Positions 1-8,794 of a DNA stretch of 13,215 nt are shown here, in pieces. Both the position numbers and the translations under genes were made by a program. Under the pieces are notes generated by a model, which ran no database searches, was not told the DNA's origin, and saw only the letters and a list, made by a program, of their open reading frames with translations. Origin of the DNA: an uncultured Pseudomonadota bacterium (GTDB lineage Bacteria > Pseudomonadota > Gammaproteobacteria > Methylococcales > Methylomonadaceae). How positions within the stretch are numbered: position 1 is the first letter of the stretch; each line of letters begins with the position of its first letter. The stretch is taken from positions 1-13,215 of the forward strand of contig CAIZCB010000330.1 of the NCBI GenBank assembly GCA_903931355.1, given 5' to 3'.

Positions 1-2248
<2,248 letters not shown>

Positions 2249-2256
2249 TCGCTACA

Positions 2257-2301
2257 AAACGCTGTAAACAATCATTATGCAAGACACTGTTTACAGCGTT
2301 T
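2257..2301 (+). promoter_or_regulatory. Perfect 14-bp inverted repeat enclosing the xseA start codon
   Basis: The arms aaacgctgtaaaca (2257-2270) and tgtttacagcgttt (2288-2301) are exact reverse complements separated by 17 nt. The xseA ATG (2277-2279) sits in the loop. The right arm is coding sequence for the first residues of XseA. No Shine-Dalgarno sequence is visible in the loop, and no T tract follows, so it is not an ordinary terminator. In mRNA it could form a hairpin that controls xseA initiation. As DNA it could be an operator. The structure is seen directly; the function is inferred. Confidence 0.5.
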
Positions 2302-3614
2302 CCCAACTTAATCGCGAAGCCAAACGCTTATTAGCCACGCACTTTTTAAACCTGCAAGTGGCTGGCGAAATCTCCAATCTCAGCACTCCCTCTTCCGGTC
2401 ATATTTACTTCACCTTAAAAGACTCGCAAGCGCAAATCCGCTGCGCGATGTTTAAAGGCCAGCAACAACGCTTACGCTTTAAACCCAGCAATGGCAACCA
2501 AGTCATCGCCACTGCGCAAGTCAGTTTGTATGAACCGCGAGGTGACTATCAATTAGTCGTCGATCATCTCGAAGAAGTCGGTGATGGCGCTTTACGTTTA
2601 GCTTTTGAAAAACTCAAAGCCAAATTGCTGCAAGAAGGCTTGTTCGAGCAACAACGCAAACAAGCCCTGCCCTTAATTCCCAAACAAATTGGCGTGATTA
2701 CCTCGGCAACTGGCGCAGCGATACACGATATTTTGACGGTACTCAAACGCCGTTTTCCGGCGATTCCGGTATTGATTTATCCGGTGGCGGTTCAAGGTGA
2801 AAGCGCTAAATTTGAAATTGCTCAAGCCTTAGCCACCGCCAATCTACACCAGCAAGTTGATGTGATTATTCTCGCCCGTGGCGGCGGTTCTTTAGAGGAT
2901 TTATGGGCGTTTAATGAAGAAATTGTCGCCCGTGCGATTGCCGCCAGCGAGATTCCAGTGATTTCTGCGGTCGGCCACGAAGTCGATGTCACGATTGCCG
3001 ACTTTGTTGCCGATTTGCGTGCCGCTACCCCCTCTGCCGCCGCTGAACACGTAGTTCCCCATCAAGAGGCTTGGCTAAATGCTTTTGATGCACTTGAAAA
3101 ACAGTTAAGCCAATTAATCCAACGCCGCTTATTGCAACATCAACAACAGTTAGCTTGGCTAGATAAAGCCTTGCAACAGCAACATCCCGGCCAAAAACTA
3201 CAGCGTAATGCCCAGCGTTTAGATGAATTGGAACAACGAATCAATCAAGCGATACAGCACAAATTACGCGACTGTCAGCAACAATTGGCGATAGGTCATC
3301 ACCAACTCAAACAATGGCAACCCAGCCAACGAATTAATAGCCACCAACAGCAATTAAGCTATTTACAGCAACGGTTGCAACGCTCAATTGAGCTGAAATT
3401 AAGTCGCTTAAAAACTCGCCAAGCTGCTATCTGCCAGACTTTACAGGCGGTCAGTCCTTTAGCAACTTTGGATCGCGGCTATGCCATCAGCCAACGTCAA
3501 GACAATCAACAGCTTATTAAATCCAGCCAACAATTAGCAATAAACGATTTGATGCTCACCCGTTTTGCTCAAGGCCAAGTGGTGAGCGAAGTTAAAGAGA
3601 TTATTCATGATTAA
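2277..3614 (+). CDS. xseA: Exodeoxyribonuclease VII large subunit XseA
   Basis: XseA is the catalytic subunit of exonuclease VII. With several copies of the small subunit XseB it degrades single-stranded DNA from both ends into acid-soluble oligonucleotides, acting in repair and recombination. At 445 residues it is close to the E. coli length. An OB-fold domain covers about residues 1-100 (VAGEISNLSTPSSGHIYFTLKD region). The catalytic core includes GVITSATGAAIHDIL, RGGGSLEDLWAFNEE from residue 201, and SAVGHEVDVTIADFVADLRA near 230-247. A long Gln-rich coiled-coil stretch (about 270-400) fits the family's C-terminal helical extension, which binds XseB. The frame has a stop at 2265, so the ATG at 2277 is the first possible ATG and matches family N-termini. 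It has no obvious Shine-Dalgarno and lies inside the hairpin loop. Its end overlaps the next gene by 8 nt. No xseB is visible in this window. Confidence 0.97.
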   Translation: MQDTVYSVSQLNREAKRLLATHFLNLQVAGEISNLSTPSSGHIYFTLKDSQAQIRCAMFKGQQQRLRFKPSNGNQVIATAQVSLYEPRGDYQLVVDHLEEVGDGALRLAFEKLKAKLLQEGLFEQQRKQALPLIPKQIGVITSATGAAIHDILTVLKRRFPAIPVLIYPVAVQGESAKFEIAQALATANLHQQVDVIILARGGGSLEDLWAFNEEIVARAIAASEIPVISAVGHEVDVTIADFVADLRAATPSAAAEHVVPHQEAWLNAFDALEKQLSQLIQRRLLQHQQQLAWLDKALQQQHPGQKLQRNAQRLDELEQRINQAIQHKLRDCQQQLAIGHHQLKQWQPSQRINSHQQQLSYLQQRLQRSIELKLSRLKTRQAAICQTLQAVSPLATLDRGYAISQRQDNQQLIKSSQQLAINDLMLTRFAQGQVVSEVKEIIHD

Positions 3615-4452
3615 AAAAATTCTATTGCTCAGCCTATTGCCACTGCTTAGCCAAGCTGATCCTTATCCACAAAATTTAACCGTGCCGGGTGGGGTTGCCG
3701 AAATTAATCTCGGCGACAGTCGATTCCCTGCCCCCAATGCTTATTTCAATCGTAATCGGGTCTTAGTCACCGAGCGTAATGGTCAATGGTTAGCTTTGGT
3801 GGGGATTCCATTAGCAGCGACACCGGGCTTACAAAAGCTAATAGTCGAATCTAATGCTGGCAATAACGAAATCTCTTTTATGGTGTTGGATAAACATTAT
3901 CCCGAACAGCGCTTAACCATCGAAAACAAACGCATGGTTGATGAAATGACACCGGAAGACTTAAGGCGGATTGAGTCAGAAAAAATCAGCATGGAGAAGA
4001 TTAAAAACACTTGGAGCCAACGCCCAGCTGACACTAATTTCACTGCACCGGTTGATGGTCGTTTAAGCAGTTTATTTGGTTTGAAACGCTTTTTTAATAA
4101 CGTGCCACGCCAACCGCATAACGGTTTAGACATTGCCGCTGTTGCCGGCACGCCGATTATGGCCCCTGCGTCTGGGACTGTGATTGGCACCGGTAGTTTT
4201 TTCTTTAACGGCAATACCGTATTGTTAGATCACGGACAGGGTTTGATTAGCGTTTATCTGCACATGACCCAAATTGATGTCCACACTGGCCAGCAAGTTT
4301 ATCTAGGTCAACGCTTGGGCAGTGTGGGGGCAACCGGTCGAGTAACTGGCCCGCATTTACATTGGATTGTTTATTTAAACAAAGAAGCGGTTGATCCGGC
4401 TTTGTTTATCAGTAGCGATATTCCACGCTTAGCGGCACGGAATAATAAGTGA
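3607..4452 (+). CDS. Secreted M23 (LytM-type) peptidoglycan endopeptidase
   Basis: This is predicted to be a zinc metallopeptidase that cuts peptide cross-links of peptidoglycan in the periplasm. A signal peptide (MIKKILLLSLLPLLSQA, likely cut after residue 17) begins the protein. An N-terminal domain follows with PQNLTVPGGVAEINLG, typical of the M23-associated N-terminal domain. A charged linker lies around 105-140. The LytM domain has the zinc ligands H171 and D175 in HNGLD, and the HLH motif at 250-252, with YLH before it. All the expected metal ligands are present, so it should be active rather than a degenerate EnvC/NlpD-type activator. The length of 281 residues is normal for this subfamily. 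Its ATG lies inside the last codons of xseA (8-nt overlap), implying translational coupling to a DNA repair gene with no obvious functional link. The exact cleaved bond cannot be read from the sequence. Confidence 0.92.
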   Translation: MIKKILLLSLLPLLSQADPYPQNLTVPGGVAEINLGDSRFPAPNAYFNRNRVLVTERNGQWLALVGIPLAATPGLQKLIVESNAGNNEISFMVLDKHYPEQRLTIENKRMVDEMTPEDLRRIESEKISMEKIKNTWSQRPADTNFTAPVDGRLSSLFGLKRFFNNVPRQPHNGLDIAAVAGTPIMAPASGTVIGTGSFFFNGNTVLLDHGQGLISVYLHMTQIDVHTGQQVYLGQRLGSVGATGRVTGPHLHWIVYLNKEAVDPALFISSDIPRLAARNNK

Positions 4453-4457
4453 CAACG

Positions 4458-4486
4458 AAGGCACAAAGTTTAAAACTTTGTGCCTT
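4458..4486. terminator. Palindromic stem-loop between convergent genes
   Basis: The arms aaggcacaaagttt (4458-4471) and aaactttgtgcctt (4473-4486) are perfect reverse complements around a single central A. It lies between the stops of the M23 peptidase gene (4452) and the convergent coiled-coil gene (4496), where a bidirectional terminator is expected. Neither side has a strong T tract, so efficiency as a classical intrinsic terminator is uncertain. Confidence 0.65.
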
Positions 4487-4495
4487 GATTGAGCT

Positions 4496-5932
4496 TTATT
4501 TACGTTTGAATTTACCGAAAAGGCCTTTTTTAGCTTCTGCTTGAGGCTGCTGTGCTGCTGCAACTACAACAGGTTCCGCTTGGACTTGCACTTCTTCAAC
4601 AACCGCTTGTGACTCAACCACTGGCACTTCTTCTTCCAATTGTTGAACACCTTCATTCGGTGTACCACCCAATTTCTGATCCATAGAAGCAAAGGTTTTC
4701 ATCGCGTTGGCAAAAAAGCCTTTGCTTTTGCCTGCTGGTTTTTTCGCTGGTTCTGCAGGCTTGGCTTTTGGTTTGGTTTCAGTCGCTACTACAACAGGTT
4801 CAGGTTTAACAGCCTCAACCACGGTCTCAACCGATTTCTCAACTACCGGTTGTGGTTCAGGAATGCTGACTGGTTTTACAGCAACCGTTTCAGTTGCTGG
4901 CACAGCAGGCTCACCACCTAATTTTTTATCCAGTTTAGAAAAGCTACTTAAAGCGCTGGCAAACATGCCTTTAGCTTTAGGCTTACTAGCTTTAGGTTCC
5001 ACAGACACGGCTTTTTTTACTGGAGCAGGAGTAGGTGAAGCAACAACAATCGGTTCTGGAATAACAACAGGGGCAGGCTTAATCTCTGCTATCACTGGTT
5101 TGACTTCTGCCACTGGTGGAGGTGTTACAACTTGGACTGCAACAGGAGCTGCAACCACTTCCGGCTTAGGCGGTTCAACAACAACTGGCGCTGGCACTTG
5201 CAGTTTTACTTGTTGTAACTGTTGTCTCAAAGCTGACAATTCAGCTTGATGTTGGCTTTGGATTTGCGCCACTTGTAATTGAGCATCTTGCTGTTGTTTG
5301 CTTAATTGCTGTTTGAAATCTTCGATGCTTAAAGTCAAATTGCCTAATTGCTGGCTTTGAGCTTCAAGACGAATCTGCATGGTTTGAATTTGTTGATCTT
5401 TGTCAGCCAATTTTCCAGCTTCAGCTTGCAAGTCGGCTTCTAAATCGGCTTGTTTTTGACGTTGAGCCAATAAGTTCTGACAAATTTGTTGATTAGCGGC
5501 ATTAAAACGCTGCAATAAGGCTTCTGCGGATAAACCTTGTCCGACTGACAAACCTTGCTGACCTAAATCAGGATTAGCCGCTAAGCTTTGAATAGCAGCG
5601 CTTAATTGGCCAGCAATTTCTTTTAATTGCTCTTTCAATTCAGCATTGCTTTGGTTGGTTTGATCAAGCTGCTGTTGCTGAGCAAGCATTTCATCTTGAA
5701 CTTGCTGAACTTGTTGTTCGGCTGCAGCCAAAGCTTGCTTAATATCAGCAATGGTTTTGATTGCCCGTTTGTTTCTACCATTTAAGAAACCAATTCTGAT
5801 GCTGTAGAAAATCGCTGTCAGCAACCACACCACCACCGACAAACACGCGGCATAAACTGGATTTTCTAGGGTAGATTGATAAGTTTGAGTGAACAGGTCT
5901 TGAAAAAACGGCAAATAATCTTGCGGTTGCAT
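4496..5932 (-). CDS. Membrane-anchored coiled-coil protein with repeated C-terminal motif, function unknown
   Basis: I do not recognise a named family. From the start at 5932 (478 residues) there is a short polar N-terminus and one hydrophobic segment at about 26-45 (VYAACLSVVVWLLTAIFYSI). A Gln/Ala/Leu-rich predicted coiled coil follows at about 50-270, then a Pro/Val/Glu/Lys-rich low-complexity region. Two copies of a 22-residue motif sit in the latter, at 319-340 and 402-423. Both start K-x-K-G-[FM]-F-A and end D-x-K-L-G-G. The protein ends KKGLFGKFKRK, possibly a shortened third copy. With RNGRNKR-like basic residues after the membrane segment, the long part is probably cytoplasmic. An ATG at 5980 would add 16 residues, but it has no ribosome site; the ATG at 5932 has AAGGA 8 nt upstream. 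A TATAAT box at 6027-6032 (minus) is a possible -10. The low-complexity domain resembles TonB-like or FtsK-like linkers, but no such domain is present. Confidence 0.8.
   Translation of the reverse strand: MQPQDYLPFFQDLFTQTYQSTLENPVYAACLSVVVWLLTAIFYSIRIGFLNGRNKRAIKTIADIKQALAAAEQQVQQVQDEMLAQQQQLDQTNQSNAELKEQLKEIAGQLSAAIQSLAANPDLGQQGLSVGQGLSAEALLQRFNAANQQICQNLLAQRQKQADLEADLQAEAGKLADKDQQIQTMQIRLEAQSQQLGNLTLSIEDFKQQLSKQQQDAQLQVAQIQSQHQAELSALRQQLQQVKLQVPAPVVVEPPKPEVVAAPVAVQVVTPPPVAEVKPVIAEIKPAPVVIPEPIVVASPTPAPVKKAVSVEPKASKPKAKGMFASALSSFSKLDKKLGGEPAVPATETVAVKPVSIPEPQPVVEKSVETVVEAVKPEPVVVATETKPKAKPAEPAKKPAGKSKGFFANAMKTFASMDQKLGGTPNEGVQQLEEEVPVVESQAVVEEVQVQAEPVVVAAAQQPQAEAKKGLFGKFKRK
4664..4729 (-). 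repeat. Second copy of 22-residue protein motif
   Basis: This stretch encodes residues 402-423 of the coiled-coil membrane protein, beginning KSKGFFANAM and ending MDQKLGG. It matches the copy at 4913-4978 in spacing and in most residues, while the DNA has clearly diverged. That suggests an old duplication kept by selection on the protein. The period between copies is 83 residues. Confidence 0.75.
4913..4978 (-). repeat. First copy of 22-residue protein motif
   Basis: This stretch encodes residues 319-340, beginning KAKGMFASAL and ending LDKKLGG. The pattern of F/M/L residues every three to four positions suits an amphipathic helix with basic flanks, a form common in membrane-binding or partner-binding helices. 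The helix prediction is inference. Confidence 0.75.
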
Positions 5933-6154
5933 ACGAATAATCCTTGATCTATTAGATGTTGTAAACATGCCCAAGGGCATTTTAGAGTAGCTAAAGGCCA
6001 GTTACGCCTTTCCACACCCCGTTATTATTATAATTTTCAGCTTGGCGACATGAATGATGCTTCACAACATCTTTCAACAGGCATAGGAATATACCATCGC
6101 CTCGGCTATCGTCAACTCGGCTTTAAGTTAAATAGCGCAAAATCAGGATAAACT

Positions 6155-6187
6155 ATGGTTAATTTCAGCCTTAACCTGTCGTGATTT
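6155..6187 (+). promoter_or_regulatory. Possible leader mini-ORF coupled to the transglycosylase gene
   Basis: An ATG at 6155 preceded by AGGA (spacing about 5 nt) opens a nine-codon frame, MVNFSLNLS, that stops with TGA at 6182-6184. The ATG of the downstream gene is only 3 nt further on and has no Shine-Dalgarno of its own. Ribosomes ending on the leader could restart there. A 6-bp stem (ggttaa 6157-6162 with ttaacc 6171-6176) lies within it. Short frames arise easily by chance, so this is tentative. Confidence 0.3.
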
Positions 6188-7246
6188 ATGAGCCGAACTC
6201 GGCAAACAATTCCCAAGAAGCCTCGTCCTCGTCGTCAATCAAAACCGCAAACTCGCAAACGCAAAAATAAACTCAGTCACACTCGGCTGTGGTTTACGGT
6301 TTTAGAGTTTTTGAGCCTCACTGTCACCGCGGCTATTGGTACTTTGCTAGCACTGGGTTACTTTGCTCAACAATTTTCCGGCTCGGATTTTTATACCAAT
6401 TTATTACCCTTTGCTGCAGGGATTGTCAGTCTGGTAGTGGTTGCCGCCCTTGGTTTGTTGCTATGGAGTCAATTACGAAAACATTTGATTGTATTCGCTT
6501 GGATATTACCCAGCTTACTCGCTATGGGATTGGCGGCAGGCTCAGCAAGATTAGCAAGTCAAACCGACTATTTAGCGGCTTTTAAACATTTACGCAGTTT
6601 AGTCGGTGGCAAACAGCAAGTGCGTAGCGAAACCCTTGCACACCAAATTTATGCAGCCTATCGACGCTACGATGCCGAACAATTACAAACCATTATTCAA
6701 AGAGCTAATCCCTACTACGCGGTTATTGATGAAGCAGCGAAAGCTTATCAGCTAGATCCACATTTACTGTGCGGCTTAGCTGCCACCGAATCATCTTTTT
6801 TACCGCGCGACAGCCATGATGGTGGTCATGGTTTATTTCAAATTACCGCCGTACCAAAGTCGATTATGGAGCAAGCCAGACTGCGTTTAGGCGTCAGTAA
6901 ATTATCGCTAACCGATGCCCGCCATAATGCTTTTATTGCCGCTGCGACTTTAAAGTTTTATCTCAGCGAAATGCACAACGATTTATATCTGGGTTTATTG
7001 GCTTATAACATTGGCCCAAGGAACGGCGGCTTGGCCTTCATCATGAAACAATACGGTGCGACTGATTTTGTAACCATGCAACCTTATCTACAAGAACTGC
7101 CGCGCGATTATCCGATTCGGGTTTTATCGCAAGCCTTGGCGTTTAGACTCTGGCAACATGACGGCAAATTGCTGGCTTATCAAGAAGGTAGCAATGCCAC
7201 TCACATACAAAACTTAGGAATTCCAGGATTAAAAACCGTGTTTTAA
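6188..7246 (+). CDS. Membrane-bound lytic transglycosylase, SLT domain
   Basis: This is predicted to cleave the MurNAc-GlcNAc bond of peptidoglycan non-hydrolytically, leaving 1,6-anhydro-MurNAc ends, in the periplasm. Residues 1-35 are very basic (KKPRPRRQ, RKRKNK), as expected of a cytoplasmic N-terminus. Three hydrophobic helices follow at about 34-60, 72-95 and 99-122, so the C-terminal half should be periplasmic. The SLT domain spans about 175-310. Its catalytic glutamate is E201 in ATESSF, followed by GGHGLFQIT at 212-220 and AYNIG at 272-276, all family hallmarks. The 352-residue length and triple membrane anchor differ from soluble Slt70 and from the MltC and EmtA lipoproteins. In-frame extension upstream is blocked by TGA at 6182, so the ATG at 6188 is the earliest start. 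It diverges from the coiled-coil gene and ends 5 nt from the convergent one. Confidence 0.9.
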   Translation: MSRTRQTIPKKPRPRRQSKPQTRKRKNKLSHTRLWFTVLEFLSLTVTAAIGTLLALGYFAQQFSGSDFYTNLLPFAAGIVSLVVVAALGLLLWSQLRKHLIVFAWILPSLLAMGLAAGSARLASQTDYLAAFKHLRSLVGGKQQVRSETLAHQIYAAYRRYDAEQLQTIIQRANPYYAVIDEAAKAYQLDPHLLCGLAATESSFLPRDSHDGGHGLFQITAVPKSIMEQARLRLGVSKLSLTDARHNAFIAAATLKFYLSEMHNDLYLGLLAYNIGPRNGGLAFIMKQYGATDFVTMQPYLQELPRDYPIRVLSQALAFRLWQHDGKLLAYQEGSNATHIQNLGIPGLKTVF

Positions 7247-7251
7247 GTCGT

Positions 7252-8457
7252 TTATTTACAACTGGTTTCTGGTTGATCGTAACCCAATGTATCTAATTCT
7301 GATTTTGGATGTAAGAAACCTTCAATCGGCGCTACCGCGACTAAAGATCGTGGCGCGGCTAATAAAATCGGTTGTCGTAACTGCCCATCCCAAGCTCGAA
7401 ACGATAATGGCATCCCTTTATAGCCTTGCAAGGCAAAATGACTAGAAAACAGGTAATCGCGAATCGCAGTGACTTGATTGGATTTACTTCTAACACTGGC
7501 TTCACCAATCGCCCGTACTGCTAGATAAGCCCCGTAATCGACTTCCTGCATCCAGCGACCCGCTTGGTCTTTAAAGCGATTTTGTAATTGCACTGCGCCC
7601 CATTGCTCATGGCTGGGGTGCCATGCCGTCGCAATTAAGCCCTGAGTACCAATGACAGGGCGCGGGCTCCAAGTTCGGTAATCAAAATATTCACCAAACA
7701 AACCTTGTTCATCTGCAACCACCAAAACATCATAATCTTCGCCTTGAGTAAACACAGGCACATCGGCTTGCGCGGTGCGACGGGCATCAAAATCATTAGT
7801 CCAATTTTTCTCGGCAACGATTTTTAGATTAAAGCGCTTGGCCGCACGTTTAATTGCAGCAGCAAATAATTGATCTTCTTGAGTTTGCCCAACCACCAAA
7901 AACCATTTTTGCCAGCGTTTTTTCAGCATATATTGCGCTAATGCATCCGCTCGCATCGCTCGGCTAGGCAAGATATGCACTACGCCATGACGACATTGGC
8001 CGTTGCGATTTTCATCATCGCTGGTTGCAGCATCGAACAATAATTTTTGCTGTGCACTGGCTAAATCAGCAACCTTTAACATTTGCTCTGAATTGAGATT
8101 CAGCACCACCAAACCGACGTCAGCGGCTATTTGCTGATTAAATGCCTGCACCACATCGCCATCGACTGGGACGACAATCTTTTGCAGGCTGTATTGCTGA
8201 CCAGTGAATTGGCCGGTGGTGTTGTTATCGCTAATCGCTAATTCAGCACCAATCACGCCTTTATCAACAATGAACGGATCAAGATTAGATAAAGCCGCTG
8301 GCGGGTTTTGTTGTTGGGTGAAATAAGCAATTTTCACCACTTGCTTGGCGGCAACCGCTGGTGCTGCGGGAGTTGGTTTGGCTTTAGGCGCAGCCATGCA
8401 AGGTTGCGCCAAAGCGATGGCTAAACTTATTCCAATACTCAGTTTATTCAGCTTCAT
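7252..8457 (-). CDS. Periplasmic ABC substrate-binding protein, PQQ-dependent alcohol dehydrogenase-associated type
   Basis: This is a periplasmic binding protein of the branched-chain amino acid receptor fold. It resembles the subfamily (TIGR03863) whose genes occur with PQQ-dependent alcohol oxidation systems; its ligand is not established. A signal peptide of about 22 residues (MKLNKLSIGISLAIALAQPC then MA) precedes an Ala/Pro-rich spacer. The receptor domain starts at VVKIAYFTQQQ (about 40). The segment C155-R followed by HILPSRAMRADALAQY and KKRWQKWFLVVG, and the C-terminal LDTLGYDQPETSC, are the features that made me choose this subfamily. Two Cys, 155 and 400, remain in the mature protein and could pair. 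There is no lipobox. No permease, ATPase, PQQ biosynthesis or dehydrogenase gene is nearby, so it is an orphan here. No clear Shine-Dalgarno precedes the ATG; the signal peptide supports the start. Confidence 0.8.
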   Translation of the reverse strand: MKLNKLSIGISLAIALAQPCMAAPKAKPTPAAPAVAAKQVVKIAYFTQQQNPPAALSNLDPFIVDKGVIGAELAISDNNTTGQFTGQQYSLQKIVVPVDGDVVQAFNQQIAADVGLVVLNLNSEQMLKVADLASAQQKLLFDAATSDDENRNGQCRHGVVHILPSRAMRADALAQYMLKKRWQKWFLVVGQTQEDQLFAAAIKRAAKRFNLKIVAEKNWTNDFDARRTAQADVPVFTQGEDYDVLVVADEQGLFGEYFDYRTWSPRPVIGTQGLIATAWHPSHEQWGAVQLQNRFKDQAGRWMQEVDYGAYLAVRAIGEASVRSKSNQVTAIRDYLFSSHFALQGYKGMPLSFRAWDGQLRQPILLAAPRSLVAVAPIEGFLHPKSELDTLGYDQPETSCK

Positions 8458-8550
8458 GTTTATTTAACTGATGTACACAATACCATCGGCATTGAGTGAA
8501 AAATTTTAATAGTTGATAACAAAGGTTTCGCGTTGCGAGGCTTATTTTGA

Positions 8551-8750
8551 TGTCGGTTCTCGCACCGACAGGCGAGTTACTTTCTTTTGCGTAGCCAAAA
8601 GAAAGTAACCAAAGAAAAGGCCACCCAACTGCCGCTTGCTTCCTGCGCTCCAAAGCGTTTACTGGGGGTTGGCAAAAGGGACTTCCTGTCCCTTTGCCAA
8701 CTCGCCGCATCCATGCGGCGACCCTAACGGGCGGTTCCCAGTAAACGCTT
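8551..8750. repeat. Hairpin-rich intergenic element, probably a dispersed repeat
   Basis: The 337-nt gap 8458-8794 is dominated by nested inverted repeats: 8551-8557 with 8564-8570 (7 bp); 8576-8589 with 8596-8609 (14 bp, arm gttactttcttttg); 8669-8681 with 8689-8700 (12 bp with one bulged A); 8703-8710 with 8713-8720 (8 bp). The last two are enclosed by 8653-8666 with 8737-8750 (14 bp, arm aagcgtttactggg). The gttactttctttt / aaaagaaagtaac hairpin followed by caaagaaaaggc is a sequence type I know from many proteobacterial genomes, where it is often mis-annotated as a small protein containing SFGYAKESN. Only one copy is in this window, so its repeated nature is from memory, not shown here. 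It lies downstream of the glycosyltransferase gene, where its stems could end transcription, and upstream of the binding-protein gene. I see no transposase, target-site duplication or real gene in it; 8458-8550 should hold the promoter of the 8457 gene, but no clear one is visible. Confidence 0.7.
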
Positions 8751-8794
8751 CGGTGCTCGGCGCGGCAGACGGGGAAAATAATAAACATCAAATA

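Noticed and set aside
2257..2301. The purA-xseA hairpin as an intrinsic terminator
   Set aside because: There is no T tract after the stem and the right arm is inside the xseA coding sequence.
4707..5249. 180-residue plus-strand Thr/Gly/Ala-rich frame
   Set aside because: It is the antisense shadow of the low-complexity Pro/Val/Glu-rich region of the minus-strand coiled-coil gene; no ribosome site and no recognisable domain.
5933..5980. Longer N-terminus for the coiled-coil protein from ATG 5980
   Set aside because: No Shine-Dalgarno precedes it, while ATG 5932 has AAGGA at good spacing and starts just before the membrane helix.
8444..8791. 115-residue minus-strand frame with GWPFLWLLSFGYAKESNSP
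   Set aside because: It runs straight through the hairpin element and overlaps the start of the binding-protein gene. This peptide type is a well-known false gene call made from the repeat.
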